Below, one piece after another: positions 34,104 to 41,597 of a stretch of DNA of 64,000 nt (positions are counted from its first letter, which is position 1; every line of letters starts with the position of its first letter). The notes below the pieces were generated by a model. The model was given only the letters and a program-made list of their open reading frames with translations. It did not search any database and was not told where the DNA came from. The position numbers and the translations under genes were made by a program. Source of the stretch: Serinibacter salmoneus (GTDB lineage: Bacteria > Actinomycetota > Actinomycetes > Actinomycetales > Beutenbergiaceae); assembly GCF_002563925.1 (NCBI RefSeq), contig NZ_PDJD01000001.1, positions 1,618,973 to 1,682,972 of the forward strand, given 5' to 3'.

Positions 34104-35090
34104 ATGGAGCTCCTCGACTCATGGGCAACGCTTACCGCCCCCACCCGCGGCACGGCCATGGCACCACGTCACCTGCCCCCGGTGGTGCGCACCCGCACGA
34201 TCGGCATCCGGCGAACTCGTGAACTGCTCGCCTCGGGCGAGTACACGCAGGTACGGCGGGGAGTCATCGCCCGCTGCCGGACGTCGCCCGCCTCGGGACG
34301 CGCGAGTGACGAGGTGCTCGCGCACGCGCACGCGATCGCGGTGACCCATCCGTCCGGCGTGCTCTTCTCCCACCAGACAGCCGTGCTCCTGCTCGGCGGG
34401 TGGTTGCTGTGGCCCGCGCTACCGGTGCACGTGCGCCAGTGCACCCCGATCTCCTCGCAGTTGCGACGTGACGCCCAGCTCAGGCGGCACCTCGGGCCGG
34501 TCCAGGAGTCGGAGATCCGCGCGCACGACGACGTGTTGGTCACCTCACCCGAACTCACCCTGATCGACTGCGCCCGAACGTCACCCTTCCTCGAGGCAGT
34601 CGTCGCCGCGGACTCGCTGGCTCGGCTCGGTGCGGACCGCGAACGGGCAGCCACGATCCTCGAGGCGTGCGCAGGGGGCCGGGGCGTGGTGCAGGCCAGG
34701 CGGGTGCTCGCGACCATCGACGGTGTGCCTGAGTCACCCGGGGAGTCGGCCGTGCGCGGGATCGCGGTGGATAAGGGGCTGCCCGCTCCCCGGCCGCAGG
34801 TCCGCATCCGCACGTCGCTCGGCGTGAAGGAACTGGACCTCGGCTGGGAGGACAGGAGAGCGGGCATCGAGTTCGACGGTGCGGTGAAGTACCGGAACCT
34901 CACCGCGCAGGAGGTCACCCGGCGGATTCAGGCAGACATGGCGCGCCACGAAGCGATCACCGCGCAGGGCTGGACGGTACTGCGGGTGCGGTGGGATGAC
35001 TTCTCGGACCTTCCGGGGCTCGCCACCCGGCTCCTGCGGCTCTATCGGGACGGCGTCGCCCTCCGGCCGCCCGGGCGGGCGCGGTACTGA
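34104..35090 (+). CDS. DUF559-type protein with AbiEi-like N-terminal region
   Basis: 328 residues from ATG 34104; no good ribosome site is seen, and the frame is open further 5'. The N-terminal half (IGIRRTRELLASGEYTQVRRGVI, SGVLFSHQTAVLLLG, VTSPELTLIDCART) follows the pattern of AbiEi-like/transcriptional antitoxin relatives. The C-terminal ~100 residues carry KELDLGWEDRRAGIEFDG and a following helix then GWTVLRVRWDD, the layout of DUF559 (Vsr/PD-(D/E)xK-like) domains. Such genes are common in actinobacteria with unknown role. It is bracketed by two hairpins that share a core. Confidence 0.75.
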   Translation: MELLDSWATLTAPTRGTAMAPRHLPPVVRTRTIGIRRTRELLASGEYTQVRRGVIARCRTSPASGRASDEVLAHAHAIAVTHPSGVLFSHQTAVLLLGGWLLWPALPVHVRQCTPISSQLRRDAQLRRHLGPVQESEIRAHDDVLVTSPELTLIDCARTSPFLEAVVAADSLARLGADRERAATILEACAGGRGVVQARRVLATIDGVPESPGESAVRGIAVDKGLPAPRPQVRIRTSLGVKELDLGWEDRRAGIEFDGAVKYRNLTAQEVTRRIQADMARHEAITAQGWTVLRVRWDDFSDLPGLATRLLRLYRDGVALRPPGRARY

Positions 35091-35119
35091 ATCGGCGCCT
35101 GGATCCGGCGGGCCGCCGA

Positions 35120-35186
35120 CGAGAGAGTCTCCTTTGGGCGAGAGAGTCTCCCAACAGGACTCTCTCGCGCGAAAGAGACTCTCTCG
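35120..35186. repeat. long imperfect hairpin, family 2, copy 2
   Basis: 29-base arms (35120-35148 and 35158-35186) match with only three mismatches around a 9-base loop; the arms begin and end with CGAGAGAGTC and GACTCTCTCG. Located 29 bp after the DUF559-type gene. Confidence 0.9.
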
Positions 35187-35237
35187 GCTGAGGCACCCGG
35201 CGGGGCTGGGACGCGCGGCGGTGTGGTGATGCGGCGA

Positions 35238-35268
35238 GGGCCGCCGCACCTGAACGGTGCGGCGGCCC
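35238..35268. terminator. terminator of trigger factor
   Basis: Perfect 13-bp stem GGGCCGCCGCACC/GGTGCGGCGGCCC with loop TGAAC, between the convergent DUF559-type and tig genes. Confidence 0.85.
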
Positions 35269-35306
35269 TTGCGGACTCGCAGGTGGCCCTCGGCGGGCCC
35301 GGCCGA

Positions 35307-36914
35307 CTACTCGGCGGCGGCGGTGTCGGCAGCCTCGGCGGCCGCCTTCTTGGCCGGAGCCTTCTTCGCAGACGGCTTCTCGGCGCCCTCAGCGGCCGGC
35401 TCCTCAGCGGCGTCAGCAGCGGCCGCCTTCTTGGCCGGAGCCTTCTTCGCGGCCGGCTTCTTGGCCGGAGCCTTCTTGGCGGCCGGCTTTTCGGCAGGCG
35501 CTTCCTCGGCGGGCGCCTCCTCAGCAACCGCCTCGGTCTCGACGGTCTCGACGTCGACCTCCACGGTCTCCGTCTCGCCAGCGAGCTCCTCGGCCTGGAC
35601 GGCGGCGGCGCCGGCGGCCTGCGCGGCACGCTCGGCGTCGAGCTCGTCGGAGCCGATGAACGGCGTGAGGTCCACGGTCTCACCGGCGCCGTCGACCACG
35701 GTCACCTGACGCAGCGCGAGCGCGAGGGACTTGTTCCGCGCGATCTCACCCACGAACACCGGGATCTGGCCGGTCTTGTCGGCGTTCTGCACGAACTCGT
35801 TCGGGTCGACCTTGTACTGCTGCGCGGTGCGCACCAGGAAGTCGATGAGCTCCTGCTGGGAGACCTGCACGGAGAGCTGCTCGGCGAGCACGTCCAGCAG
35901 CAGCTGGCGGCGCAGCGCAGTCGTGGCCTCGCCGCGCACCTCCTCGCGGTGCTCGTCGTCCTCGAGGCGGTTCTCGCTCTCGAGGTGGCGGTGGATCTCC
36001 GCCTCGACGACGCCCTTGGGCACCTCGAACTCGACGGCGGACTCGAGGGCCTCGAGGAGCTGGTCGCGGGCCTCGACGGCCTGCTCGTTGACCTTGCCGC
36101 TCGCGGCCTGCGTGCGTAGGTCGGCCAGGAGCTCCTCCAGCGTGTCGAACTCGCTGGCGAGTTGGGCGAAGTCGTCGTCCAGCTCGGGCAGTTCCTGCTC
36201 CTTCACCGCGGAGACGGTGACGGAGACCTCGGCGCTCTCGCCCGCGTGCTCGCCGCCGGCGAGCTCGGAGGAGAACGTGGCACTCTCACCGGCGGACAGG
36301 CCGGTCACGGCCTCGTCCAGGCCGGGCAGCATGGTGCCGGAACCGATCTGGTAGGAGACGCCGGAGACCGAGTCGATCTCCTCGCCGTCGATCGTGGCGG
36401 TCATGTCGATGGTGAGGAAGTCACCGTCGGCGGCGGCGCGGTCCACGCCCTGCAGGGTGCCGAAGCGCTGGCGCAGCACCTCCACGCGCTCGTCGATCTC
36501 CTCGTCGGAGACCTCGAGGGAGGACACGGTCACGGTGAGGTCGCTCAGCGTGGGCAGCTCGAACTCGGGGCGCACGTCCACCTCGGCGGTGAAGATCAGG
36601 TCGCCGCTCTTGTCCACGGGGACCTGGGTGACCTCGACCTCGGGCTGCGCGAGCACCGCGATCTCGTTCTCGTTCACGGCCTCGCGGTAGAAGCCGGGCA
36701 GCGCGTCGTTCACGGCGTGCTCCAGCACGGCACCGAAGCCGATGCGCTGGTCGATGATGCGGGGCGGGACCTTGCCCTTGCGGAAACCGGGCACGGACAC
36801 GTCCTGAGCGATGTGCTTGTAGGCGTGCTCGATGCTCGGCGTCAGCTCCTCGTAGGACACCTCCACGGTCAGCTTGACGCGAGTCGGCTCAAGGGTCTCG
36901 ACGGCACTCTTCAC
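35307..36914 (-). CDS. tig: trigger factor with a Lys/Ala-rich C-terminal tail
   Basis: Ribosome-bound chaperone and prolyl isomerase. 535 residues, about 100 longer than E. coli. The N-terminal ribosome-binding domain has the signature [12 protein letters not shown] at ~44; the PPIase (FKBP) domain lies at ~150-245 and the C-terminal chaperone arms to ~420. The last ~115 residues are low-complexity: an acidic Glu/Val stretch, then [19 protein letters not shown]-type repeats and a final DTAAAE. This tail resembles those of actinobacterial HU or histone H1-like proteins. The start is GTG at 36914, opposite no ribosome site. clpP, a common neighbour, is not in view. Confidence 0.95.
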   Translation of the reverse strand: MKSAVETLEPTRVKLTVEVSYEELTPSIEHAYKHIAQDVSVPGFRKGKVPPRIIDQRIGFGAVLEHAVNDALPGFYREAVNENEIAVLAQPEVEVTQVPVDKSGDLIFTAEVDVRPEFELPTLSDLTVTVSSLEVSDEEIDERVEVLRQRFGTLQGVDRAAADGDFLTIDMTATIDGEEIDSVSGVSYQIGSGTMLPGLDEAVTGLSAGESATFSSELAGGEHAGESAEVSVTVSAVKEQELPELDDDFAQLASEFDTLEELLADLRTQAASGKVNEQAVEARDQLLEALESAVEFEVPKGVVEAEIHRHLESENRLEDDEHREEVRGEATTALRRQLLLDVLAEQLSVQVSQQELIDFLVRTAQQYKVDPNEFVQNADKTGQIPVFVGEIARNKSLALALRQVTVVDGAGETVDLTPFIGSDELDAERAAQAAGAAAVQAEELAGETETVEVDVETVETEAVAEEAPAEEAPAEKPAAKKAPAKKPAAKKAPAKKAAAADAAEEPAAEGAEKPSAKKAPAKKAAAEAADTAAAE

Positions 36915-37086
36915 AGCGGGACTTTCTGTCGGTGGTTCGTGGACTGGTCAGCCGGGCACGAATGCCGCTGACCGATCGCGGGCGCGACGAAGCGCCACGT
37001 ACGCTGCAGCCATCGTAACGCCCAGCAGGATCGGAACGGACCACGCCGCGCTCACGTCGCGCTCACATCGGCTCATGCCTGCGCCG

Positions 37087-37458
37087 TCACACCACACGCT
37101 CGAAGTGGTCGGGCAGGTCCACGCTCGCGTCGGTCTCGATCACCACGGCGATCACGTCCTCGATCGCCCACGTCTGGTGACGCTCCCCCGGTTCCCAGAT
37201 CACCAACGACCCGGCTGGCAGCTCCCGCTTGCCCTCGCCGTCGGTGTCGATGTGGGCAAGCCCCTGCACGACGGCGAAGATCTGCCGACGCGTGGCGGGA
37301 TGCTCCCCGAGGGTCCCCCCTGCGGCGATGTGCGCGATGTGGATCCGGGTGCGGGTGCGCACGGTCAGGCCCTGGTCGAGTGCGGGCATCACGTCCATCA
37401 CCACGCCCGCGCTGCCCCAGGCCTCCACCTCATAACGCGGCGTCAGGTAGATCTCCAC
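37087..37458 (-). CDS. small cupin-domain protein
   Basis: 123 residues from GTG 37458, with GGGAGGG 3 bases upstream. The second half has a cupin-like beta pattern: GGTLGEHPATRRQIFAVVQG (motif 1 with a His) and GSLVIWEPGERHQTWA (motif 2 with Pro-Gly-x-x-His). It probably binds a metal, but the motif 1 His/Glu set is incomplete. Function unknown. It sits downstream of tRNA-Gly, separated by that gene's terminator. Confidence 0.75.
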   Translation of the reverse strand: MEIYLTPRYEVEAWGSAGVVMDVMPALDQGLTVRTRTRIHIAHIAAGGTLGEHPATRRQIFAVVQGLAHIDTDGEGKRELPAGSLVIWEPGERHQTWAIEDVIAVVIETDASVDLPDHFERVV

Positions 37459-37483
37459 GTGCCCTCCCGGACGACAGCCGACA

Positions 37484-37515
37484 ACGGCCCGGATCCAGGT
37501 CGGAATCCGGGCCGT
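37484..37515 (-). terminator. terminator after tRNA-Gly
   Basis: Perfect 11-bp stem ACGGCCCGGAT/ATCCGGGCCGT, just downstream of tRNA-Gly on its own strand. Confidence 0.8.
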
Positions 37516-37536
37516 GCTGGGGGCTTCTCGTCCCCG

Positions 37537-37610
37537 TGGAGCGGATGACGGGAATCGAACCCGCACCATCTGCTTGGAAGGCAGAGGCTCTACCATTGAG
37601 CTACATCCGC
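37537..37610 (-). tRNA. tRNA-Gly (anticodon TCC)
   Basis: Acceptor GCGGATG/CATCCGC, D-arm GCTC, anticodon stem TCTGC/GCAGA with loop CTTCCAA, T-arm GCGGG-TTCGATT-CCCGT, discriminator T and an encoded CCA. All stems pair. Confidence 0.96.
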
Positions 37611-37721
37611 GCTGCGCTAGCGCGTGGAACAGTGTAGCCGACGACGGCGCCGCCTCCTGACCGGGCGCGTCCGCCCGACCGCGCCCCGACGGCGTAGACT
37701 GCTCGGGCGCCATCGGCGCAT

Positions 37722-37795
37722 CGGGGTGTAGCGCAGCTTGGTAGCGCATCCGCTTTGGGAGCGGAGGGTCGCAGGTTCAAATCCTGTCACCCCGA
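37722..37795 (+). tRNA. tRNA-Pro (anticodon TGG)
   Basis: Acceptor CGGGGTG/CACCCCG, anticodon stem TCCGC/GCGGA with loop TTTGGGA, T-arm GCAGG-TTCAAAT-CCTGT and discriminator A. CCA is not encoded. Confidence 0.96.
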
Positions 37796-37803
37796 CTCAG
37801 GTA

Positions 37804-37834
37804 AAGGCCCGCCGGCCTCAGCCGAGCGGGCCTT
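37804..37834 (+). terminator. terminator after tRNA-Pro
   Basis: AAGGCCCGC pairs with GCGGGCCTT (9 bp) around a 13-base loop, 9 bp after the tRNA. Confidence 0.75.
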
Positions 37835-37900
37835 CGCTGCGTCGGAGACAGGATGCTGGGAGCCGGAGCGCCCGGCGAGGCACGAGCCGGTCGCGACGGC

Positions 37901-37938
37901 GGTTCATGTCACCCCGACACGGCGAGAGGCCCGCCGGC
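37901..37938 (+). repeat. degenerate copy of the tRNA-Pro 3' end and following sequence
   Basis: GGTTCA, then GTCACCCCGAC (37908-37918) repeats the tRNA 3' end (37786-37796), and AGGCCCGCCGGC (37927-37938) repeats the terminator start (37805-37816). It could be an old integration scar. Confidence 0.55.
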
Positions 37939-37939
37939 G

Positions 37940-38932
37940 TCAGTTGGCCTCGGACTTGCCCTCGCGCCAGTACCCCATGAAGGCGACGTTGCGGCGGTTC
38001 ACACCCGCGCCCACCATCATCCGGCGCAGGTCACGCACGGTGGCGGCCTCGCCGGCGACCCAGGCGTAGAAGTCCCCCTCGGTCACCTCGGCTGGGGAGT
38101 CCCAGAGCAGTTCGGAGTCCACGTCGATGTCCTCGAGCGTTTGGGGTGCGCCGATCACGCTGGAGACGATCGTGGTGTGGCGGTTCAGCCAGGACTTCGC
38201 GGCGTTGCGCAGCAGCAGGCCGTGGGGAGCGACGGCGCGGCGCCCCTCCGCGGTCTCGCAGCCGCCGTCACGGGCCAGCCAGGAGATGCGGGAACGGCCC
38301 CGCGGGTAGACCGAGAGGATGTCCTCGCTGCTGGGGACCTCGATCAGCGCCTGGGCCGTACCGTGCTCGAGCGTCTCGATGATCGAGCAGATCGCGGGCG
38401 CCGCGGTCTCGTCGCCGAGCAGCAGCAGGTGCTGGGCGCTGCCCGGTCGCCAGTCGATGCCCACCACGTCGGGGCACCGTGCATCCGGCCCCGCCACGAT
38501 CAAGGGGTCCCCCACGGCGGCGCGCCGCAGCCAGGCACCGGCGGGCCCCTCCGCGCCGCCCGGCCCGGGAGCGTGCCGCACGAAGTCGATGTCGAGCTCG
38601 CGTTCGCTGGGCCGGATGTCGCGGACCGTGTAGGTGCGCAGGGCTCCGCGCTCCTCCTGCGGCATGGCTCGCCAACGGGCGTACCACTGCCCCGAGCGGA
38701 TCGTGGCCTCCTCGCGCGCGCCGATATCCGGCAGCCCGGCCGCTCCCGGGAAGACCACCTTGATGCGCTGGTCGAGCTTCGTCGTCGCGAAGTGCACAAG
38801 GTCCTCGCCGGTGACCGTGACACGCACGAAGTGCGGGCTCAACGGCAGCACCCGCGCCACCTGCACCTCGAAAGGCCGGTAGGCGGGGTACGCGGGAGCC
38901 CGGCTTGCCTCAACCTCTGCGGACGTAAGCAC
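37940..38932 (-). CDS. siderophore-interacting protein (FAD-dependent ferric-siderophore reductase)
   Basis: 330 residues of the SIP family, which releases iron from imported siderophores in the cytoplasm. An FAD-binding barrel has RTYTVRDIRPSERELDIDFVRH at ~98 (the RxYT-type flavin motif and its following D-V-H segment). An NADPH-binding Rossmann half has LLLLGDETAAPAICSIIE and ends FYAWVAGEAATVRDLRRMM and RRNVAFMGYWREGKSE, the typical SIP C-terminus. It starts with GTG 38932. A 16/19 match to the IdeR/DtxR iron box overlaps the start, so transcription is likely blocked when iron is plentiful. Confidence 0.93.
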   Translation of the reverse strand: MLTSAEVEASRAPAYPAYRPFEVQVARVLPLSPHFVRVTVTGEDLVHFATTKLDQRIKVVFPGAAGLPDIGAREEATIRSGQWYARWRAMPQEERGALRTYTVRDIRPSERELDIDFVRHAPGPGGAEGPAGAWLRRAAVGDPLIVAGPDARCPDVVGIDWRPGSAQHLLLLGDETAAPAICSIIETLEHGTAQALIEVPSSEDILSVYPRGRSRISWLARDGGCETAEGRRAVAPHGLLLRNAAKSWLNRHTTIVSSVIGAPQTLEDIDVDSELLWDSPAEVTEGDFYAWVAGEAATVRDLRRMMVGAGVNRRNVAFMGYWREGKSEAN

Positions 38933-38944
38933 AGCCTTACCTTA
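38926..38944 (-). promoter_or_regulatory. IdeR/DtxR-type iron box
   Basis: TAAGGTAAGGCTGTGCTTA on the minus strand matches TWAGGTWAGSCTWACCTWA at 16 of 19 positions. It overlaps the GTG start of the siderophore-interacting gene. Confidence 0.8.
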
Positions 38945-39093
38945 ACCGGGATGGCCGGGGTGGGGACAAGGGTGAGGCCCCTCACAGCATCCGCATCGGC
39001 GCGGAGTCCACATGGTGGACATCTGGCGAGTCAGCCGCCAGGGGCCGCGCGCATGGCTAAGGTTGAGGCTGCAACCACTGCACCGGAGGAGAC

Positions 39094-39222
39094 GTGACGC
39101 GCCGCGCACAGCACAGCCGCCACACCGATCCGGGGGGCGTCGAGGACCCCCGGGCTGCACGGACGTGCGCTGAGGAGCCCACCGGCACCCGCCACGACCT
39201 CCCCCTCCCCCACTGTCGATAG
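39094..39222 (+). CDS. possible leader peptide upstream of cysK
   Basis: A 42-codon frame starting GTG with a strong GGAGGAGAC ribosome site, ending 124 bp before cysK. The peptide is Arg/His/Pro-rich with two Cys codons (TGC and TGT), the second three codons before the stop. In actinobacteria some sulfur genes carry short leader ORFs. Here the evidence is only the ribosome site and position. The remainder of the 414-bp gap (38933-39346) shows the iron box and no other clear signal. Confidence 0.3.
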   Translation: MTRRAQHSRHTDPGGVEDPRAARTCAEEPTGTRHDLPLPHCR

Positions 39223-39346
39223 AGCGGGCGCCGTCCAGCGACGCCTCCCGCTCGCCCCGAGCACCGGCGCAGGGAATAGCCGCGCCCCGCCCGTTGCTGC
39301 ACCACATCGCCACCGCGGCACCCACCACGTGAGGAGATCACCGACC

Positions 39347-40282
39347 ATGGCACGCATCTATGAGGACGTCACCCAGCTCATCGGCAACACCCCGCTGGTC
39401 AAGCTCAACCGCCTGACCGAGGGCGCCGGCGCCACCGTCCTGGCCAAGCTCGAGTTCTACAACCCCGCCAACTCCGTCAAGGACCGCATCGGCGTCTCGA
39501 TCATCGACGCCGCCGAGGCCTCCGGCGAGCTGCAGCCCGGCGGCACGATCGTGGAGGGCACCTCCGGTAACACCGGCATCGCCCTGGCGATGGTCGGCGC
39601 GGCCCGTGGCTACAACGTGGTCCTCACCATGCCGGAGTCCATGTCCAAGGAGCGCCGTGCGCTGCTGCGCGCCTACGGCGCCGAGCTCGTGCTCACCCCC
39701 GCCGGCGAGGGCATGAAGGGCGCGGTCTCCAAGGCGGAGGAGATCGCCGCCGAGCGCCCCGGTGCCGTGCTGGCACGGCAGTTCGCCAACGAGGCGAACC
39801 CGGCGATCCACCGCGCCACCACCGCCGAGGAGATCTGGAACGACACCGACGGCGGGGTCGACGTCGTCGTGGCGGGCATCGGTACCGGCGGCACCATCAC
39901 GGGTGTGGGCCAGGTGCTCAAGGAGCGCAAGCCCGAGGTGCGCATCGTGGCGGTGGAGCCCGAGGAGTCCCCGATCCTCAACGGCGGCGCTCCCGGCCCG
40001 CACAAGATCCAGGGCATCGGCGCCAACTTCGTGCCGGAGATCCTCGACACCGAGGTCTACGACGAGGTCATCGACGTGAACGCCGAGACCGCCGTGGCCA
40101 TGGCGCGCCGGGCGGCCGCCGAGGAGGGCCTGCTCGTGGGCATCTCTTCCGGCGCCGCGATTGACGCCGCCCTCCAGGTCGCCAAGCGCCCGGAGATGGC
40201 GGGCAAGACCATCGTGGTCATCGTGCCCTCCTTCGGCGAGCGCTACCTCTCCACCATCCTCTACTCCGACCTGATGGACTGA
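39347..40282 (+). CDS. cysK: cysteine synthase A (O-acetylserine sulfhydrylase)
   Basis: PLP enzyme that joins O-acetylserine with sulfide to make cysteine. 311 residues, typical. Motifs: [24 protein letters not shown] with the Schiff-base Lys, [12 protein letters not shown] as the substrate/cofactor Asn loop, [13 protein letters not shown] as the PLP phosphate loop, and GISSGAA. The typical C-terminal FGERYLST is present. ATG 39347 has GAGGAGA 7 bases upstream. It is followed within 17 bp by cysE, so acetylation and sulfhydrylation are co-expressed and can form the cysteine synthase complex; CysE ends in Ile as required for CysK docking. Confidence 0.97.
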   Translation: MARIYEDVTQLIGNTPLVKLNRLTEGAGATVLAKLEFYNPANSVKDRIGVSIIDAAEASGELQPGGTIVEGTSGNTGIALAMVGAARGYNVVLTMPESMSKERRALLRAYGAELVLTPAGEGMKGAVSKAEEIAAERPGAVLARQFANEANPAIHRATTAEEIWNDTDGGVDVVVAGIGTGGTITGVGQVLKERKPEVRIVAVEPEESPILNGGAPGPHKIQGIGANFVPEILDTEVYDEVIDVNAETAVAMARRAAAEEGLLVGISSGAAIDAALQVAKRPEMAGKTIVVIVPSFGERYLSTILYSDLMD

Positions 40283-40299
40283 GATTGCTCCACTCCCTC

Positions 40300-40869
40300 A
40301 TGCGCACCCTGCGCGAGGACATCGACGCTGCGCGCCGCCAGGACCCGGCGGCGCGCAGCGCGCTTCAGATCGCCCTGGTCTACCCCGGCCTGCACGCGGT
40401 GTGGGCCTACCGCGTGGCGCACCGGCTGTGGACGGCATCGCCGGTGGCACGGCCCGCGGCGTTCGCGCTCGCCCAGTTCGCACGCGCCGTCACGGGCGTG
40501 GAGATCCACCCGGGCGCCACGATCGGGCGGAGGTTGTTCATCGACCACGGGATGGGCGTGGTCATCGGTGAGACCGCCGAGGTGGGTGACGACGTCATGC
40601 TGTACCACGGCGCCACGCTCGGCGGGCGCTCCACCAGCCGCGGCAAGCGGCACCCCACCCTCGGGGACCGCGTGACCGTGGGCGCCGGCGCGAAGGTCCT
40701 GGGCCCGGTCAGCCTCGGCGACGACGCCCAGATCGGGGCGAACGCCGTGGTCGTTAAGGACGTGCCCGCCGGCGCCGTCGCCGTCGGCGTGCCCGCCCAG
40801 ATCCGCTACCCGCGCACGCCGGGACGTGCCCTGCAGGACCCGAGCGAGCTGATCGAGTACGTGATCTGA
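40300..40869 (+). CDS. cysE: serine O-acetyltransferase
   Basis: Transfers acetyl from acetyl-CoA to L-Ser for cysteine synthesis. 189 residues, the short actinobacterial type. An N-terminal helical domain ([16 protein letters not shown]) is followed by a left-handed beta-helix of hexapeptide repeats with [44 protein letters not shown]; the catalytic Asp-His pair is in this stretch. It ends in EYVI, a C-terminal Ile that docks in CysK. TTG 40285, 2 bp after cysK, is an alternative start; neither has a clear ribosome site. It is the last gene of the pair. Confidence 0.95.
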   Translation: MRTLREDIDAARRQDPAARSALQIALVYPGLHAVWAYRVAHRLWTASPVARPAAFALAQFARAVTGVEIHPGATIGRRLFIDHGMGVVIGETAEVGDDVMLYHGATLGGRSTSRGKRHPTLGDRVTVGAGAKVLGPVSLGDDAQIGANAVVVKDVPAGAVAVGVPAQIRYPRTPGRALQDPSELIEYVI

Positions 40870-40903
40870 CCGGCGGCTCGCTGGACTCGCGCCCCACCAC
40901 CCG

Positions 40904-41422
40904 TCACGGCCGGGCGATGCTCATGAACAGCTCGGTGCGCAGCGACTCCTCTGGCGCCTCCCGCGGATCGTCCACGTACACCTCGAGCCATCGACCACCC
41001 GGTGCGGCGCCGCTCGTGGTGGCATCCTGCACCAGGGCCATCCACGATCGCCCCAGGGAGTCATAGGACCCGACGTGGCTACGCGCCGCGAACGGCCCCG
41101 GGTCGATCACGCTCGGGGAGATCCGCACCCCCGCCACCTCGATCGGCTCCTCCAGCCGCTCGGCGACCGGGATCCCGATCTCCAGGTCGAAGGTGGCCAT
41201 GGGATCACCGTGGAACAGTCCGAACGGGGCCGCGGACGGCGTGATCAGTCCCTGCGCGATCGCCTGCCCCACCGCGCCCAGGGTCGCGTCGTACAGCTCC
41301 CGCAGCCCGTCGGTCGTCTGCCCGTCGTGCCGCACCGAGGCGATCGGAATCGCCCCCAGTTCCAGCATCTCCGTCCCCGTGCGGGGCTCCGCCGGGATCG
41401 GCAGCGTCTCTTCTCCGGTCAT
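40904..41422 (-). CDS. GyrI-like small-molecule-binding protein (AraC effector-binding fold)
   Basis: 172 residues. Two halves fit the GyrI-like/SHS2 effector-binding fold: LYDATLGAVGQAIAQGLITPSAAPFGLFHGDP, with a FDLEIGIPVAE segment, and VGSYDSLGRSWMALVQDATTSG, then WLEVYVDDPRE. These signatures occur in stand-alone effector domains and as regulator partners. The ATG at 41422 has GGGAG 7 bases upstream; a GTG overlaps one codon earlier. It is divergent from an MFS exporter gene, so a drug-sensing role is possible but unproven. Confidence 0.85.
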   Translation of the reverse strand: MTGEETLPIPAEPRTGTEMLELGAIPIASVRHDGQTTDGLRELYDATLGAVGQAIAQGLITPSAAPFGLFHGDPMATFDLEIGIPVAERLEEPIEVAGVRISPSVIDPGPFAARSHVGSYDSLGRSWMALVQDATTSGAAPGGRWLEVYVDDPREAPEESLRTELFMSIARP

Positions 41423-41584
41423 CACGTGCTCCCATCTGCGCCGGCCCTCGCCACGCGCGTGTCCGGGCTCGCGTCCCGGCCGAACCCGGCCGCTGCTGAG
41501 CCCCCGTCAAGACCCTTGCGTCAACCACTCCCCCGATCGACGGGATCATCATGCCCACGCGGACCGACAGCCTGGCAATGGGCG

Positions 41585-41590
41585 TAGGGT
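41585..41590 (+). promoter_or_regulatory. -10 element of the MFS gene (leaderless type)
   Basis: TAGGGT 7 bases before GTG 41598. It supports that start rather than GTG 41616. Confidence 0.45.
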
Positions 41591-41597
41591 TCCGCAC

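Noticed and set aside
35120-35186. Insertion sequence end
   Set aside because: The palindromes are hairpins of their own, with no transposase gene and no target-site duplication visible around them.
37459-37749. N-terminal extension of the cupin protein through tRNA-Gly
   Set aside because: The frame is open but crosses a complete tRNA and its terminator; the GTG at 37458 has a proper ribosome site.
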